Of a stretch of DNA of 54,677 nt, positions 8,524-15,723 are shown piece by piece. The position numbers and the translations under genes were made by a program. Positions within the stretch are counted from its first letter, which is position 1; each line of letters begins with the position of its first letter. The notes beneath the pieces are model-generated. The model was not told where the DNA came from and ran no database searches. It saw nothing but the letters and a program-made list of their open reading frames with translations. The DNA is from a bacterium (GTDB lineage: Bacteria > Patescibacteriota > Minisyncoccia > UBA6257 > GWB1-50-10), in assembly GCA_021824045.1 (NCBI GenBank), contig JAKALR010000003.1, positions 1 to 54,677 on the forward strand, read 5' to 3'.

Positions 8524-8596
8524 TATGATAATTTTAGCTTCATTTGGCGTTTTTGCCAAAAAACGCGATTCCGAATAGAATCAAGGTAAGGGCATT

Positions 8597-8828
8597 GCCC
8601 CTATAGCTCCCTCCTTCGCTCAAGCATAGCTGAGCTTCGGAAGGGCGAGAAGCTTAAATTCAGCGGTCCCTTGCTCATCCGAAGCTTTGATGTGAAATCA
8701 AAGCGGAGGAGAGCCCCTATAGCTCCCTCCTTCGCTCAAGCATAGCTGAGCTTCGGAAGGGCGAGAAGCTTAAATTCAGCGGTCCCTTGCTCATCCGAAG
8801 CTTTGACGTGAAATCAAAGCAAGGCACT
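8597..8828 (+). repeat. Two tandem 116-bp tRNA-derived repeats leading into tRNA-Arg
   Basis: Unit 1 is 8597-8712 and unit 2 is 8713-8828. They are identical except for one base in the 3' hairpin and the last 8 or so bases. Each begins GCCCCTATAGCTC, exactly the 5' end of the tRNA-Arg gene, which itself starts one further 116-bp step along (8829). Each unit contains an imperfect hairpin (CCTTC..GCTCA/TGAGC..GGAAGG) and a second one (GCTTTGAT/ATCAAAGC). No protein is encoded. The stretch from the cca start to the tRNA is therefore almost entirely this repeat. Confidence 0.85.
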
Positions 8829-8903
8829 GCCCCTATAGCTCAACGGATAGAGCACTGGTCTTCGGAACCAGGGATGTGGGTTCGATTCCTGCTGGGGGCA
8901 CCA
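8829..8903 (+). tRNA. tRNA-Arg (TCG), CCA encoded
   Basis: Acceptor GCCCCTA pairs with TGGGGGC (one G-U), then A73 and an encoded CCA (8901-8903). D-arm GCTC/GAGC; anticodon arm CTGGT-CTTCGGA-ACCAG (anticodon TCG, reads CGA); T-arm GTGGG-TTCGATT-CCTGC. It is one of two tRNAs in the window with CCA in the DNA. Confidence 0.93.
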
Positions 8904-9219
8904 CAATCAAGAATTTTTAATCTTTAAACATAGAATAACCGAAAACTTTCAGCAGGAATCGAACGGAAAAGGGGTCGGGAAAACGGGAGTTTTCCCGTGG
9001 TGGAAGTACTGAAACCGCAAGGTGTCAGGGAGCGGAGCGACGTTCGCTTCCTGCTGGGGGTACCACAATTAAGAATTTCCAATTTGAAATTTACATAAGT
9101 GAAAAAAGAAAAGAGAGGTTATCCACTAGGGTAACCTCTCGTAAAAATTGCCGCGGATTCAAGGGTCAAACGACGAGATATCAAAAGACCCAAGGATTCA
9201 AGTTGGCAAGACTCGAATT
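8904..9219. other. Gene-free region with a duplicated tRNA-Arg 3' end
   Basis: Bases 9053-9083 repeat the tRNA 3' end and its flank: 'TTCCTGCTGGGGG(T)ACCACAA(T)' matches 8886 onward with a few changes. A short inverted copy ('CAGCAGGAATCGAA', about 8951-8964) lies between them. A 9-bp hairpin CGGGAAAAC/GTTTTCCCG occurs near 8976-8997. The far end holds the terminator at 9113-9140. No gene is seen. It resembles the debris of repeated recombination at the tRNA. Confidence 0.6.
9113..9140 (-). terminator. Terminator of the IS-split gene
   Basis: GAGAGGTTA (9113-9121) pairs with TAACCTCTC (9132-9140). On the minus strand it is followed by a T-rich run (ctttTcTTTTTTc), so it ends transcription coming from the interrupted gene at 9220-11248. 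Confidence 0.75.
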
Positions 9220-9728
9220 TTACTGCGGAACAGCACCGGAGACCGAACCAAAGTACTCGAAGGGATGGTCAACCCAGTATATGCCCAACTCAACCCAGTC
9301 GCCGCTGAAGTCGAAGTTCGAAGCCCCGGAGAAATCGCCATCAGCCCCAGGAGCGAATTTGTCACCCGGGCAATCCATGTCTAGCTCCTCGTAACGAACG
9401 AGGCGTTCGGGATGAATCAGTATTTGACTCCCAGCATGGAATGCGCCGAGACCGAATTCGGGCAGATTCATGACTTCCCATGCCCTGCGAGTCGAACGAC
9501 CAGCATGGCGTTTGCCGAATTGGAACGGGAATATCAGAATATCGCCCTTTTGCTTCTCAGTGATGAGGCTCAAAGCCTGAGCTGTGCGTTCGTGTTCGCG
9601 GAACCGATCCGGAGTGAAATGTCCTTCGTGGTAGTTATGAAACTTCCGCGAGGCGCCGATTTTCTCGAGGACAAGATTCGTCGCTCGGCAATACTTTTCG
9701 GCCGGATCTTTGACTTCCGGGAAAAATC
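9220..9728 (-). pseudogene. 3' fragment of a conserved unknown gene split by an IS element
   Basis: Reading on the minus strand from the IS junction gives 'PEVKDPAEKYCRATNLVLEK', then 'FHNYHEGHFTPDRFREHERT', 'FPFQFGKRHAGRSTRRAWEV', 'FGLGAFHAGSQILIHPERLV' and 'DCPGDKFAPGADGDFSGASN', ending in a TAA at 9220. Removing the IS and one 8-bp target copy joins it in frame to the 5' fragment at 10841-11248, giving about 302 residues. I recall this as a recurrent hypothetical protein of Parcubacteria with no known function. Translation of this part alone could start at an internal Met, but no promoter supports that. Confidence 0.8.
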
Positions 9729-10840
9729 GGGTTAAGGGAACTTAAGTGTGTTTTCTCGGAGGAAATTTTTGTGTCGGTTTTGCTCTCGCAAGGTGCGAGA
9801 GGACAATCGACACAAGGATTTTCTTCTGCGAAACGTGGAGCCCGCGGTGCCGCCGCAAGGCCTCAGCGATCGTGGCATTCGGCCAGCCCTCCATGAGATT
9901 GGTCGTGTTCGGGCATCCCGGATGATCGAGGTAGGTGAAGAGGTTCGGGATGGCGCGACGCACGATATTCCGAATGCTCCGGAGCTTCCGGTACTGATAT
10001 CCTCCCGAATCCGTCTTCTTTTTGAAATACCATGCGTATTGTTTCTCCCAGATCTTGAAGAGCAGGATCCATTTTTCTTTTGCCTCGTGCGTCTTCACGG
10101 CTTTCAACCGATACATGAGATTGAGGATATCGTGTCCGGCCTCCTCCCTTGGATTCCGTGAGAGGTACTGGATCGCGAGTTTCACCATGTGGAAATGGCA
10201 CCGCTGGAAAGCGGTGCCTGGCCAGTACCGCGCAAGAAACCGCGCCACGCCTTTCTCCCCGTCGGCCACAACGACCTCGGGCGGTTTGAACCGGATGAGA
10301 AATCCATACCACGTGCCGGAGCATTCGTCCGTCGCAAAATCCCAGAAGAGGTCGTCATGCTCGTCGAGTGATAGGAGGGCGCAGAGCTCGCCGCCATGGA
10401 TGAACTTGGCATCCAGGATGAGTATCGTGGGCCGGTATCCCGATGGCGGCAGGCGCTTCGGATCCCCGCGAAAGAACGGTGCGAACTCCTTTGTGAGCGC
10501 TCGTCGCGAGAGGCCGTACTGTTTCGCGACGGCGTCCTTGCCATCTGGACCCGTGAGCCATGCGACAAGACGGTCGCGGTCATGTCGGAGGCGCGTGTCC
10601 GTGCGGTGAACCGTGCCTGATGTCCCGCACGCCATGCATCGAAACCGCTCCGTCCCGGCCCCCGTCCTCCCGTTCCGCCGCATTTTCCTCCCGCACGTCC
10701 CGCATATTTTGTTGTGCTTTTGCATGAAGTCAGACAACCCGATGTCTGGCTTTTGGTCAAGGCAAACGAAAGAGTTCGATACCATCGAGCTTTTTCGTTT
10801 GCCGACGTCGGAGAAAAACACACTTAAGTTCCCTTAACCC
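9729..10840 (-). mobile_element. 1112-bp insertion sequence, IS256 family (IS1249-like)
   Basis: Ends are perfect 26-bp inverted repeats (9729-9754 and 10815-10840) beginning GGGTTAAGGGAACTTAAG. The flanking 8 bases GAAAAATC occur at 9721-9728 and again at 10841-10848, an intact target-site duplication. One transposase gene fills the element. Intact repeats, intact target duplication and restored host frame on excision together indicate recent insertion. An 8-bp duplication suits the IS256 family. Confidence 0.92.
9742..10725 (-). CDS. IS256-family (IS1249-like) transposase
   Basis: 327 residues from the Met at 10725; a longer form could start at 10821 inside the right terminal repeat. N-terminal zinc-ribbon-like cysteines (CGTCGRKM...CMACGTSG) are followed by a mutator-type DDE domain: 'ILILDAKFI' (first Asp), 'VVVADGEKGVARFL' (second Asp), 'FQRCHFHMVK' (the C..H block), and 'TTNLMEGWPNATIAEALRRH' carrying the catalytic Glu. 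The TAA stop lies inside the left terminal repeat. It catalyses cut-and-paste movement of the element. The frame appears intact and potentially active. Confidence 0.9.
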   Translation of the reverse strand: MQKHNKICGTCGRKMRRNGRTGAGTERFRCMACGTSGTVHRTDTRLRHDRDRLVAWLTGPDGKDAVAKQYGLSRRALTKEFAPFFRGDPKRLPPSGYRPTILILDAKFIHGGELCALLSLDEHDDLFWDFATDECSGTWYGFLIRFKPPEVVVADGEKGVARFLARYWPGTAFQRCHFHMVKLAIQYLSRNPREEAGHDILNLMYRLKAVKTHEAKEKWILLFKIWEKQYAWYFKKKTDSGGYQYRKLRSIRNIVRRAIPNLFTYLDHPGCPNTTNLMEGWPNATIAEALRRHRGLHVSQKKILVSIVLSHLARAKPTQKFPPRKHT

Positions 10841-11248
10841 GAAAAATCTGGCGGCCACCGCATCAAGCGAGGGAAATGCTCCCCAACCCTCAGCCCATTC
10901 CGGAAGAGTGAGCGTCGGCAGGACCTTCTCGATGAATTCCGTGGCATAGCCGAGGGAGAGTTGGAAGATATCCGCGAGGATATCAATCTGCTTCTCGATG
11001 GGCTTGAGACCTTTGTACTCTGGAGGATACACGTAGCTGGAATGGACTTCTTCGTTCTTGTACTTTTCAGTGAAACGGTTTTCAGCTATGTGATCACTGA
11101 TGAGATTAGCCAAGCCGGGGGCGTTGTTGACGCGCTGCGCCTCGTCATCGGAGAGGCGAGCTTTGTTGTAAGCATCCTCAACGATGGAGACGAACTTGAG
11201 ACCCTTTGGGTCACGGGTGGTGACAGACGGAGCCAATGAAGTTTTCAT
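10841..11248 (-). pseudogene. 5' fragment of the conserved unknown gene split by the IS
   Basis: The start ATG at 11248 is preceded by AAAGGAG (11264-11258) at 9-base spacing. The fragment begins MKTSLAPSVTTRDPKGLKFV, contains 'ARLSDDEAQRVNNAPGLANL' and 'YVYPPEYKGLKPIEKQIDIL', and ends '...TLPEWAEGWGAFPSLDAVAA' followed by RFF at the IS edge. The reading frame then runs into IS sequence and stops. With the 3' fragment it makes one protein of about 302 residues of unknown function. It is divergent from the HTH gene to the right across a 28-bp palindrome. Confidence 0.85.
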
Positions 11249-11298
11249 CGGAGCCATCTCCTTTCTTTGGTTAGTTGGTGAATATAAAGTTGTTTGAG

Positions 11299-11326
11299 AA
11301 CATTCCTGAATATATTCAGGAATGTT
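11299..11326. promoter_or_regulatory. 28-bp perfect palindrome between divergent genes (operator candidate)
   Basis: AACATTCCTGAATA followed directly by its exact reverse complement. It lies 51 bp before the start of the disrupted gene and about 74 bp before the HTH gene. The HTH protein next to it is an obvious candidate binder, but nothing in the sequence proves it. Confidence 0.5.
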
Positions 11327-11399
11327 TAAACAATGCCACAATATGGCTAAAAAGTCAACCCATCCCAAAGCAACTGCCATAGGTGATATAATTGGAGGT

Positions 11400-12131
11400 A
11401 TGAATAGCAGATACGCTGCATTTAAAAATGATGCCGTGGCTTTGAGACGCAAAGGTTTCAGCTACAACGAAATAAACAAAAAGATCGGCGTGCCGAAAAG
11501 CACATTGAGCTCATGGTTAAAGTCCGTTCCCCTGAAACCCGAGCACAGGAAACGGCTGTATACCAAGCAAGTGCAAATTCTATCAAGGGGCTCCCAATCT
11601 CAGAAGGAAAGGAGACGCAGAGAAATTGATTCAATTGTAGAAGAGGCGATACGTGAGATTGAGTTGCCCCTATCAGGCCAAACATTCAAGCTTTTCGGCG
11701 CAGCCCTGTACTGGGCGGAAGGCAGCAAAACAAAAAGCTTCACGGTGACCAATTCAGATCCCCACCTTGTCGCATTTATGGTTAGCTGGTTCGAAAAAAT
11801 ATTCAATGTGTCGCCGAAAACAATGAAAGCATATCTCAACATATATGCTCAACAAAACGAAAAGCGTATAAAAAGATTTTGGTCGGATATTACCGGCATA
11901 CCAGTGGATAGATTCGGCAAAAGTTACATAAAGCCGTTAAGCACCGGGTACAAGAAAAATAATTTGTACTACGGGACCATAAAAGTCTTCGTCCCCAAAG
12001 GGACAGACATGAAACATCGCCTATTCGGATGGATACAAGCAACTTTACAAAGCACCAATCCCAAAGTAAAATTAGCACAGAAAAAGTGGGTTAGTCTAAC
12101 CAGCATCCAACGCCCACCGGTCAATTTATAA
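11400..12131 (+). CDS. HTH plus LAGLIDADG-like protein abutting tRNA-Lys
   Basis: 243 residues from ATG 11400, chosen because a TATAAT (11387-11392) sits 7 bases upstream; in-frame ATGs at 11343 and 11322 would lengthen it. An N-terminal helix-turn-helix ('RRKGFSYNEINKKIGVPKST', about residues 16-35) is followed by a basic linker and a domain with 'LFGAALYWAEGSKTKSFTVT', 'NSDPHLVAFMVSWFEKIF', 'RFWSDITGIPVDRF' and 'YYGTIKVFVPKG'. The 'LY..EG.K' block resembles the acidic motif of LAGLIDADG/WhiA-like folds. Its stop TAA is the three bases immediately before tRNA-Lys. A second family member sits at 15714-16403 in the same position relative to tRNA-Met. Nuclease or regulator is undecided. Confidence 0.75.
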   Translation: MNSRYAAFKNDAVALRRKGFSYNEINKKIGVPKSTLSSWLKSVPLKPEHRKRLYTKQVQILSRGSQSQKERRRREIDSIVEEAIREIELPLSGQTFKLFGAALYWAEGSKTKSFTVTNSDPHLVAFMVSWFEKIFNVSPKTMKAYLNIYAQQNEKRIKRFWSDITGIPVDRFGKSYIKPLSTGYKKNNLYYGTIKVFVPKGTDMKHRLFGWIQATLQSTNPKVKLAQKKWVSLTSIQRPPVNL

Positions 12132-12204
12132 CCACCCCTAACTCAACTGGTAGAGTAGCGGCCTCTTAAGCCGAATGTTCTGGGTTCGACTCCCAGGGGG
12201 TGGA
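12132..12204 (+). tRNA. tRNA-Lys (CTT)
   Basis: Acceptor CCACCCC/GGGGTGG, D-arm ACTC/GAGT, anticodon arm CGGC-CTCTTAA-GCCG (anticodon CTT) with a G-A mismatch closing the stem, T-arm CTGGG-TTCGACT-CCCAG, A73, no CCA. Position 1 follows directly on the stop codon of the HTH gene, so there is no room for its own promoter. It must be transcribed with that gene or from a promoter inside it. Confidence 0.93.
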
Positions 12205-12207
12205 CTA

Positions 12208-12246
12208 CAAACAAAAATACCTGGCAGCGCCAGGTATTTTTGTTTG
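12208..12246 (+). terminator. Strong terminator after tRNA-Lys
   Basis: 18-bp perfect stem, CAAACAAAAATACCTGGC (12208-12225) with its complement at 12229-12246 and a 3-base loop. The stem's own A and T runs make it work on either strand. Confidence 0.9.
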
Positions 12247-12280
12247 CTATCTGAAACTCGAACCTTGGGTCTTTTTGCGG

Positions 12281-12286
12281 TATAAT
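12281..12286 (+). promoter_or_regulatory. -10 box of recG (leaderless)
   Basis: TATAAT, then 7 bases, then the ATG at 12294. No Shine-Dalgarno site. Confidence 0.65.
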
Positions 12287-12293
12287 ATGCGGG

Positions 12294-14414
12294 ATGTTAC
12301 GCCTCGAGGATCCGGTATCCCGGGTGAAATTCGTCGGCACGAGATGGGAATCCAAGCTCAAGAAACTCGGCATTGATTCGGTGCGCGATCTTCTCTTTCA
12401 CTTCCCCGTCCGCTACGAAGATTTTCGGGAAATTTACAAGATAGCGGATTTGATTCCCAAACAGGAAGCGACTATCCGCGGCGTCGTCGAAGAGATCGAC
12501 ACGCGAAGAAGCTGGAAAAGGAATCTTTCCATCACCGAAGCCGTGATCTCCGACGACACGGCTTCCATCCGCGCCGTTTGGTTCAATCAGCCGTACGTCA
12601 AAAACGTCCTCCAGCCCGGAACGATCGCAAATTTCTCCGGCAAAACCTCAGGCAGCGGCGATGTGTACCTTTCGAACCCGACCTATGAAACGATACGGGG
12701 TGAGGACGAGGAAACCAAGCACACCGGGCGCATTGTCCCGGTTTATCCCGAAACGAAAGGACTCACGTCGAAGGGGCTCCGGAATATGGTCGCCGCGGCG
12801 CTCGGTGGCATCGGAACAGTGAAAGATCCCCTGCCTCCCGACATATTGTCCGCCGTCGGCGCGCCGGGGCTCACAAAAAGCCTGCGGGATATTCACTTCC
12901 CCGACGCCGTCGAGGACGCTTTCGCGGCGCGGCGCCGGTTTTCCTTCGAGGACCTCTTCCTGCTCCAGTTGTTCAATCTCAAGCGGAAAATAACCCTCGC
13001 AAAAAGCGAATCGATCGATGTTCCCGTCGATCTGGAATACGTGAAATCCGTCATCGGACGGCTTCCCTTTCTGCTCATGGATTCGCAGAAAAAATCCCTC
13101 TGGGAAATTCTGCAGGACACCGGAAAAAAGATACCCATGAACCGTCTCCTCCAGGGAGACGTCGGGTCGGGGAAAACGGTCGTCGCGGCGATCGCAGCTT
13201 TGAACGCGGCGCGCGCCGGGCGCCAAACGGCGTTTCTCGCCCCGACGTCGCTCCTCGCCTCCCAGCACTACAACACGTTCATTAAATTCTTCGGCGATTT
13301 CGAGGGCGGCGTTGCACTTTTAACGTCCCACGAAAGCGAGGTTTTCTACGGCCACGAGCTCTCGAGTGAGATCGCGAAAGCCAAGCTCGCGAACGAGATT
13401 AAAAAGGACAAGGTGAAGATCGTCGTCGGCACCCACGCGCTGCTCCAGAAATACATCGATTTCCCCGATTTGGCGCTCGTCATCGTCGATGAGCAACACC
13501 GCTTCGGCGTGAAGCAGCGGGCGGAACTCCTCGGGGGCAGGCGCGCGGCCCTGGTCCCCCACTTTCTCTCGATGTCCGCGACGCCGATACCGCGAACGCT
13601 TTCCCTCACGCTCTTCGGCGATCTTGACCTTTCGATTATCAGCGAAGTGCCGAAAAACAGAAAGAAAATAGTGACGAAGGTTATTCCCTCGAAGGAGCGA
13701 AGTGATACGTACCGCTTCATCCGGAACGAGATTAAGCGCGGACGGCAGGCATTCGTCATCTGCCCGCGCATTGATCCTCCGGACGGGGCGGCCGAGCAAA
13801 ACAGCTACCAAGCGGCTCTCCTGTGGCAAGTGAAAGCGGTGAAGGAAGAATACGAAAAGCTTTCCCAAAAGATATTCCCCGATCTCAGGGTCGGCATGCT
13901 CCACGGGAAAATGAAATCAGCCGACAAGGAACAGGTTATGGAGGATTTCATGGAGCGGAAGATAGATCTTGTCGTTTCGACGTCCGTTATCGAGGTTGGC
14001 ATCGACGTCCCGAACGCCACCATCATGATGATCGAGGACGCGGACCGCTTCGGTCTGGCTCAGCTCTATCAGTTCCGGGGCCGCGTCGGCCGCGGAGAAC
14101 ACCAATCCTACTGTTTTCTTTTTACTGAAACGGCTACGCCGCACGCAAACCGGCGGCTCAAGGCGATCGTGGAGGCAAAGAACGGATTCGAACTTGCGGA
14201 ATATGACCTAAAACAGCGGGGGCCCGGCGAATTCCTGGGAGAATCCCAAACCGGCATGCCGGACCTCGCCATGAAGGCGATCCAAAATCCGGAGCTCGTG
14301 AAGAGCACCCGGGAGCTTGCGCTCAAAACCTTAAAAGAAGATCACGCACTCAAAAAATATCCGCTCCTCAAGGAGCGGCTCGGAATCTTCGAACGGATGA
14401 TTCACTGGGAGTAG
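12294..14414 (+). CDS. recG: ATP-dependent DNA helicase RecG
   Basis: 706 residues, normal RecG length. N-terminal wedge/OB domain starts 'GIDSVRDLLFHFPVRYEDF'; helicase motifs follow: 'RLLQGDVGSGKTVVAAIAAL' (Walker A), 'IVDEQHRFGVKQRAEL' (the DEQH box diagnostic of RecG), 'LSMSATPIPRTLSLTLFGDL', 'MLHGKMKSADKEQVMEDF', 'STSVIEVGIDVPNATIMMIE' and 'QLYQFRGRVGRGEHQSYCFL', with the C-terminal 'GPGEFLGESQTGMPDL'. RecG remodels stalled replication forks and D-loops. It is a stand-alone gene between the tRNA terminator and an AT-rich spacer. Confidence 0.97.
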   Translation: MLRLEDPVSRVKFVGTRWESKLKKLGIDSVRDLLFHFPVRYEDFREIYKIADLIPKQEATIRGVVEEIDTRRSWKRNLSITEAVISDDTASIRAVWFNQPYVKNVLQPGTIANFSGKTSGSGDVYLSNPTYETIRGEDEETKHTGRIVPVYPETKGLTSKGLRNMVAAALGGIGTVKDPLPPDILSAVGAPGLTKSLRDIHFPDAVEDAFAARRRFSFEDLFLLQLFNLKRKITLAKSESIDVPVDLEYVKSVIGRLPFLLMDSQKKSLWEILQDTGKKIPMNRLLQGDVGSGKTVVAAIAALNAARAGRQTAFLAPTSLLASQHYNTFIKFFGDFEGGVALLTSHESEVFYGHELSSEIAKAKLANEIKKDKVKIVVGTHALLQKYIDFPDLALVIVDEQHRFGVKQRAELLGGRRAALVPHFLSMSATPIPRTLSLTLFGDLDLSIISEVPKNRKKIVTKVIPSKERSDTYRFIRNEIKRGRQAFVICPRIDPPDGAAEQNSYQAALLWQVKAVKEEYEKLSQKIFPDLRVGMLHGKMKSADKEQVMEDFMERKIDLVVSTSVIEVGIDVPNATIMMIEDADRFGLAQLYQFRGRVGRGEHQSYCFLFTETATPHANRRLKAIVEAKNGFELAEYDLKQRGPGEFLGESQTGMPDLAMKAIQNPELVKSTRELALKTLKEDHALKKYPLLKERLGIFERMIHWE

Positions 14415-14516
14415 AAATTAATTTTCAATTATCAATTTCCATTGAATTTTACAAATTTGAAAATTTTCAAACGTTTGAAAATTGATTGTAAATTGCAAAA
14501 TTGCGAATTGTAAATT
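14415..14516. repeat. AT-rich spacer of TTTTCAAT/ATTGAAAA repeats
   Basis: About 100 bases made of imperfect, mutually inverted copies of AATTTTCAAT and ATTGAAAATT. It can fold on itself and lies between the convergent ends of recG and the PheRS gene. Related short runs occur inside ligA (19681-19710) and the pilW-like gene (22408-22437). Confidence 0.6.
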
Positions 14517-15647
14517 TCACCTGACTTCCGCCTTGAATTGCCGTTTCGTTTCTTCGATGATTTTATCTTGAATTGGATTGATCTCCTCGTTGGTGAGCGT
14601 CCGTTCATTCGAACGGTACACGATGCGATAGGTGTAGCTCACCTTGCCGGCACCGAATTTGTCGGCGTTTTCATACTTGTCGAGAAGCGAAACTTCTTCC
14701 ACGAGATCGCCGCCCAAATCGCGAATGAGATCGAAATAATCGTTGGGAAAGAAGCTTACGTCAACAACGAAGGAGATGTCCCGGATGATCGAGGGATATT
14801 TACTGACCTCTTTATAGGCGTTGCCGAGTTTTAATTGCTGCTTCACCCGCTGATCTTCCGACCAGAGGAGCCGGATATCGGGAAGCTTCATGCTGATGAT
14901 CGCGAGTCGTTCAAGACCGAAGCCGAACGCCCACGCGTTATATCCCTCAACGCCGAATTTCTTGAATACGCTCTGCTTCGTCATGCCGCCACCCAAAACT
15001 TCGATCCATCTGCCGCCGACTTCGACTTCCACCTGGAGCGATGGATCAGTATACGGGAATGCATCATCCAAAAACCGGTACTTCGCGTCATCCCCGAAGA
15101 GACCCTTCACGATGTCGCTTAGGGCTTTTTTCAAATCTTCAAGCGTCAAAGGTGCCGTTGTGGAAGGCGTCAGATACCACCCGCCGAACTGATGAAACAC
15201 GTTCATGTGGTTGCGGTCGATTTCATCCTTGCGGTACACCTTCCCGTAACAAACAACGCCGAACTTTTCCCCGCGGGCAATTCGGGCCTTCACTTCCGGC
15301 AGCTGCGTATAGTAATACCACATGACGGTGTCATGCGGACGCAAGATGTGGTTGTCGTCAACGTAGTAGGTATCCGACCGGCTCCGCGCGGGATGGTCGA
15401 GAGCGAAATCGAAAAGATCGAAGCTCACGTCGGCCGGGACGATTTCGGGGATCACGATATTATCAAAGCCTTTCAAAACGGGGATCTCACGGGCCTTGGT
15501 CACGAGATCATGGAGCGGGCTGCCGGGAGTGCGTGAAAGATCCGGCATCGCCAAAAATCTTTTCATCCGGAGCGCTTCGGCATCGCCCCGCTTCTCGAGG
15601 ACTTCCCGCAACTTCTTTTCTTCCGATAAATCGATGAGTATTTCCAT
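14517..15647 (-). CDS. pheS: Single-chain phenylalanyl-tRNA synthetase (PheS core plus FDX-ACB domain)
   Basis: 376 residues from ATG 15647. Class II catalytic motifs: 'RSDTYYVDDNHILRPHDTVM' (motif 1 region), 'GKVYRKDEIDRNHMNVFHQF' (motif 2, PheRS type) and 'WAFGFGLERLAI' (motif 3), with 'IEVLGGGMTKQSVF' for Phe binding. After residue 285 comes 'YPSIIRDISFVVDVSFFPND', the ferredoxin-fold anticodon-binding (FDX-ACB) domain that in most bacteria sits at the end of PheT. This is the monomeric, mitochondrial-like layout. No pheT is in the window. The start codon lies 2 bases past the 3' end of tRNA-Met, so it is probably co-transcribed with it. Confidence 0.88.
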   Translation of the reverse strand: MEILIDLSEEKKLREVLEKRGDAEALRMKRFLAMPDLSRTPGSPLHDLVTKAREIPVLKGFDNIVIPEIVPADVSFDLFDFALDHPARSRSDTYYVDDNHILRPHDTVMWYYYTQLPEVKARIARGEKFGVVCYGKVYRKDEIDRNHMNVFHQFGGWYLTPSTTAPLTLEDLKKALSDIVKGLFGDDAKYRFLDDAFPYTDPSLQVEVEVGGRWIEVLGGGMTKQSVFKKFGVEGYNAWAFGFGLERLAIISMKLPDIRLLWSEDQRVKQQLKLGNAYKEVSKYPSIIRDISFVVDVSFFPNDYFDLIRDLGGDLVEEVSLLDKYENADKFGAGKVSYTYRIVYRSNERTLTNEEINPIQDKIIEETKRQFKAEVR

Positions 15648-15649
15648 AG

Positions 15650-15723
15650 TGGCTGGGGTGAGACTCGAACTCACGACCTCGGCTTTATGAGGGCCACGCT
15701 CTAACCAGCTGAGCTACCCAGCC
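15650..15723 (-). tRNA. tRNA-Met (CAT), elongator type
   Basis: Minus strand: acceptor GGCTGGG/CCCAGCC, D-arm GCTC/GAGC, anticodon arm TGGCC-CTCATAA-AGCCG (anticodon CAT, with C31-A39 mismatch), T-arm GTGAG-TTCGAGT-CTCAC, A73, no CCA. Overall form resembles elongator Met; a lysidine-modified Ile2 tRNA cannot be excluded from sequence. Its bases U8-A9-G10 are the stop codon of the HTH gene just upstream. Confidence 0.9.

Noticed and set aside
8597-8828. CRISPR array
   Set aside because: Units are 116 bp, contiguous, and begin with tRNA sequence; there are no unique spacers and no cas genes.
9220-9573. Independent small gene starting at an internal Met
   Set aside because: It joins in frame to the upstream fragment when the IS is removed, so it is the 3' part of one split gene.
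11102-12131. Prophage or integrative element around the HTH gene
   Set aside because: No integrase, portal, capsid or replication genes are present; only the single HTH-LAGLIDADG-like gene and an unrelated IS.
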